NCBI GenBank assembly: GCA_945283395.1
Contig: CALYQH010000044.1
Location: 1-8,504, forward strand
Origin: an uncultured Ventosimonas sp.
GTDB lineage: Bacteria > Pseudomonadota > Gammaproteobacteria > Pseudomonadales > Pseudomonadaceae
Direction: 5' to 3'
DNA length: 8,504 nucleotides
Shown here: piece by piece, positions 7,601 through 8,504 of the stretch
How positions within the stretch are numbered: the stretch's first letter is position 1
How the letters are laid out: the number at the start of each line of letters is the position of its first letter
Notes under the pieces: generated by a model
What the model saw: only the letters and a program-made list of their open reading frames with translations
What the model was told of the DNA's origin: nothing
The model's database searches: none
Position numbers and translations under genes: made by a program

Positions 7601-8365
7601 ATTCGAACCCCATACCATTAGATATGTCGAATTATACCAGTCAGCTGATTCGGCCACATCAGTTTGCTCACCCCAAACTTGAGGACTAGCCGGTGGAAGA
7701 TCACAATACCAATCATAGAATGATAAAGGAACACCACCAATCAAGGATAAATATCTTGATCCTGAGGCATAGCTCACCATTGACATAGCGGGGATAGGTG
7801 AGAATCCTATAACACGGTCAGGCCCATAGTTTTTAATGGTGAAGGCATTTGCAGCGGCAATGATTTCATTAACTTCGTCCCAAGTGGAACGTACGAACCC
7901 TCCTTGACCACGTCTAGATTTATAAGATTTAGCTAGTTCAGGGGTTTGGCTGATATGCTGCCATGCGGCGATAGGTTCCATTAATTTTCGAGCTTCACGC
8001 CATAATTTAGCCATTCGACCCCGTAACATGGGATACTTGACTCTTTGTGCAGAGTAAACATACCAACTATAGGAGGCTCCTCTAGGACATCCTCTAGGCT
8101 CATGATTAGGTAAGTCAGGTCTAGTACGAGGGTAATCAGTTTGCTGAGTTTCCCAAGTAATTAAACCATTCTTGACATAAACCTTCCAACTACAAGAACC
8201 GGTACAATTTACTCCGTGAGTAGAGCGTACCACCTTATCATGCTGCCAACGCTGTCTATAAGCATCTTCCCATTTTCTATCTTCTTTTACGACAGCACCA
8301 TGACCATTAGAAAAGGTACTTTTTATTTTACCTAAGAAGTTAAGCCTATCTAGTATGTGGCTCAT
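4676..8365 (-). CDS. narG: NarG, catalytic alpha subunit of membrane-bound nitrate reductase
   Basis: NarG reduces nitrate to nitrite at a Mo-bisMGD centre on the cytoplasmic side, using electrons from NarH. The 1229-residue protein is near full family length (E. coli 1247), with no frameshift. The N-terminal 4Fe-4S cluster (FS0) ligands are His50, Cys54, Cys58 and Cys93; the histidine ligand is the mark of NarG. Asp222 in YDWYCDLPPAS is the molybdenum ligand, at the same number as in E. coli. Cofactor-binding stretches include APKQGTDAA, ALNHWYH, QSGGGW, GQEKLRPQTGW and WRSNILGSSGKGHE. The C-terminal dinucleotide-binding domain spans about residues 1075-1190 (HQKWGIHSTYSDN through GGIHNSVTR). 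The N-terminus LDRLNFLGK resembles the vestigial twin-arginine-like leader of other NarGs, recognised by NarJ, with no cleavable signal. GAGGAG at 8376-8371 lies 5 bp before the ATG. Confidence 0.99.
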   Translation of the reverse strand: MSHILDRLNFLGKIKSTFSNGHGAVVKEDRKWEDAYRQRWQHDKVVRSTHGVNCTGSCSWKVYVKNGLITWETQQTDYPRTRPDLPNHEPRGCPRGASYSWYVYSAQRVKYPMLRGRMAKLWREARKLMEPIAAWQHISQTPELAKSYKSRRGQGGFVRSTWDEVNEIIAAANAFTIKNYGPDRVIGFSPIPAMSMVSYASGSRYLSLIGGVPLSFYDWYCDLPPASPQVWGEQTDVAESADWYNSTYLMVWGSNIPMTRTPDAHFYTEVRYKGTKTVAVSSDFGEMAKFGDIWLAPKQGTDAALAMAMGHVIFKEFHLDKPSDYFTDYCRRYTDLPMLVLLKEQDGYYIPDYFLRASHLKDNLDETNNPEWKTLLIDEQTGDLVAPKGSIGFRWGDSGKWNLTTTDGKDREIIGQLSLLGKHDQATPVAFSYFAGEDAQEQLVRNVPTKTIELADGSKAIVTTVFDLMAANYAIDRGLGGHVAKDYMDDVPYTPKWQQKHTGVKPELVIQVAREFADNADKTHGKSMVIVGAALNHWYHMDMTYRGIINILMLCGCIGQSGGGWCHYVGQEKLRPQTGWAPLAFALDWNRPARQMNGTSFFYAHTSQWRHEKLGVNEIIAPNAKGQLTNMALIDYNAKAERLGWLPSAPQLSVNPLHITKDAITNGEDPIQYTVNGLRDGSLDMACNDPDNPANFPRNMFVWRSNILGSSGKGHEYFLKYLLGTQNALICNEEDCIKPSEIKVRPAVEGKLDLLVVLDFRMSTTCLYADIVLPTATWYEKDDLNTSDMHPFIHPLSEAVQPLWQSKTDWEIYKGFAKKISEIGKDYLGIQKDLVLTPLMHDSPQELGQPFDVKDWKKGECDPIPGKTMPAMTMVERDYGAIYQKFTSIGPLLEKIGNGGKGIAWQTKHEVDLLRGINHTVITDNVAKGQPKLETAIDAAEMILTLAPETNGHVAVKAWQALSNITGIDHTHLAKSREHDAIRFRDIQVQPRKIISSPTWSGLESEEVSYNAGYTNVHELIPWRTITGRQQFYQDHQWMRTFGEELCVYKPAIDLKTTKKVLGNHQNGNTEIVLNFLTPHQKWGIHSTYSDNIRMLTLSRGGPHVWISEIDAKRAGIVDNDWIEVFNLNGTLTARAVVSQRIPEGMTLMYHAQEKIVNVPGAELSGKRGGIHNSVTRTVLKPTHMIGGYAQLAWGFNYYGTVGSNRDEFVVVRKMKKIDWLEEADTSVI

Positions 8366-8387
8366 ATAATCTCCTCATCAGCTAATC

Positions 8388-8406
8388 ATAAACGTTAAAC
8401 ATTTAT
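8388..8406. promoter_or_regulatory. 19-bp inverted repeat upstream of narG, possible operator
   Basis: ATAAACGTT-A-AACATTTAT has two 9-bp arms that pair at 8 of 9 positions around a single central base. It sits 11 bp upstream of the narG ribosome binding site, inside the 63-bp narK-narG gap. It does not match FNR (TTGAT-N4-ATCAA) or NarL heptamers, and I do not recognise the regulator. The gap is very AT-rich, which raises the odds of chance symmetry. It could also be a weak RNA stem affecting narG translation. Confidence 0.25.
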
Positions 8407-8428
8407 TCTTTTATCATTATTTAATTTA

Positions 8429-8504
8429 CTAACAAGGAGCTTCAGCCCCTTTCCGGGCGTAAAACCACCAATTCATCAAAACACAGCTTGCATAAAACAC
8501 TATT
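8429..8504 (-). CDS. narK: NarK-type nitrate/nitrite transporter (C-terminal fragment, runs off the right edge)
   Basis: Only the last 24 codons and a TAG stop (8431-8429) are in the window. The reading frame gives the end of a hydrophobic membrane helix (IVFYASCVLM), then NWWFYARKG and the terminal residues AEAPC. A helix end followed by N-W-W-aromatic-Tyr, basic residues and a short Ala-Glu-x-Pro tail resembles the C-terminus of NarK-family nitrate/nitrite transporters of the major facilitator superfamily that precede narG in many proteobacteria. The gap to the narG ATG is 63 bp with no strong terminator, so co-transcription with narGHJI is likely. The other two minus-strand frames give less plausible tails. 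The fragment is too short to decide which NarK subgroup (nitrate/proton symporter or nitrate/nitrite antiporter) it belongs to. Confidence 0.75.
   Translation of the reverse strand, partial: IVFYASCVLMNWWFYARKGAEAPC
8434..8451 (-). terminator. Hairpin at the narK 3' end (weak attenuator or processing stem)
   Basis: On the minus strand AAGGGGC-TGAA-GCTCCTT forms a 7-bp stem with one G-U pair and a 4-nt loop, overlapping the last codons of the narK reading frame. It is followed by GTTAGTAAATT rather than a U-run, so it is not a good intrinsic terminator. It could reduce read-through or protect the 3' end of a narK message and so adjust the narK:narG ratio. This is inference from base pairing alone. 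Confidence 0.25.

Noticed and set aside
1..8504. Novel defence, mobile or biosynthetic system
   Set aside because: Every sizeable open frame is a recognisable full-length nar or mod gene. There are no transposase, integrase, repeat-array or tRNA signals, and the cluster shows no internal break.

Overview
The window is an AT-rich stretch that holds one tightly packed, entirely minus-strand gene cluster. It joins a respiratory nitrate reductase operon to a molybdate uptake operon. Read in the direction of transcription (high to low coordinate) the order is: end of a NarK-type nitrate/nitrite transporter (8504-8429), narG (8365-4676), narH (4635-3073), narJ (3069-2392), narI (2395-1709), modA (1642-878), modB (874-206) and the start of modC (200 to the left edge). 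No plus-strand gene, RNA gene, mobile element or CRISPR array is visible. No gene-free gap exceeds about 66 bp.

The organism is probably a low-GC gammaproteobacterium. NarG and NarH align almost residue for residue with my recollection of the E. coli proteins, and all cofactor ligands sit at the same or nearly the same residue numbers. The narK-narGHJI order with a transporter gene immediately upstream is common in denitrifying or nitrate-respiring gamma- and betaproteobacteria such as pseudomonads and Moraxellaceae. I cannot name the genus from sequence reading alone.

Functionally the cluster is coherent. NarK brings nitrate in or moves nitrite out. NarGHI is the quinol:nitrate oxidoreductase: NarG holds the Mo-bisMGD site and a 4Fe-4S cluster, NarH four Fe-S clusters, and NarI two b hemes in the membrane. 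NarJ is the assembly chaperone for cofactor insertion into NarG. ModABC imports the molybdate needed for that cofactor. The gene junctions are very tight: a 4-bp ATGA overlap at narJ/narI, and gaps of 3, 3 and 5 bp at narH/narJ, modA/modB and modB/modC. This implies translational coupling and probably a single long transcript, with a possible control point in the 66-bp narI-modA gap.

I see no undescribed enzyme system here; the proteins are all textbook families. The points worth a second look are small: a pair of NarL-type heptamers forming a palindrome between narI and modA, a 19-bp inverted repeat just upstream of narG, a 9/10 FNR-like box in the narG-narH gap, a hairpin across the narK stop, a Cys/His-rich tail on NarJ, and the nar-mod linkage itself.
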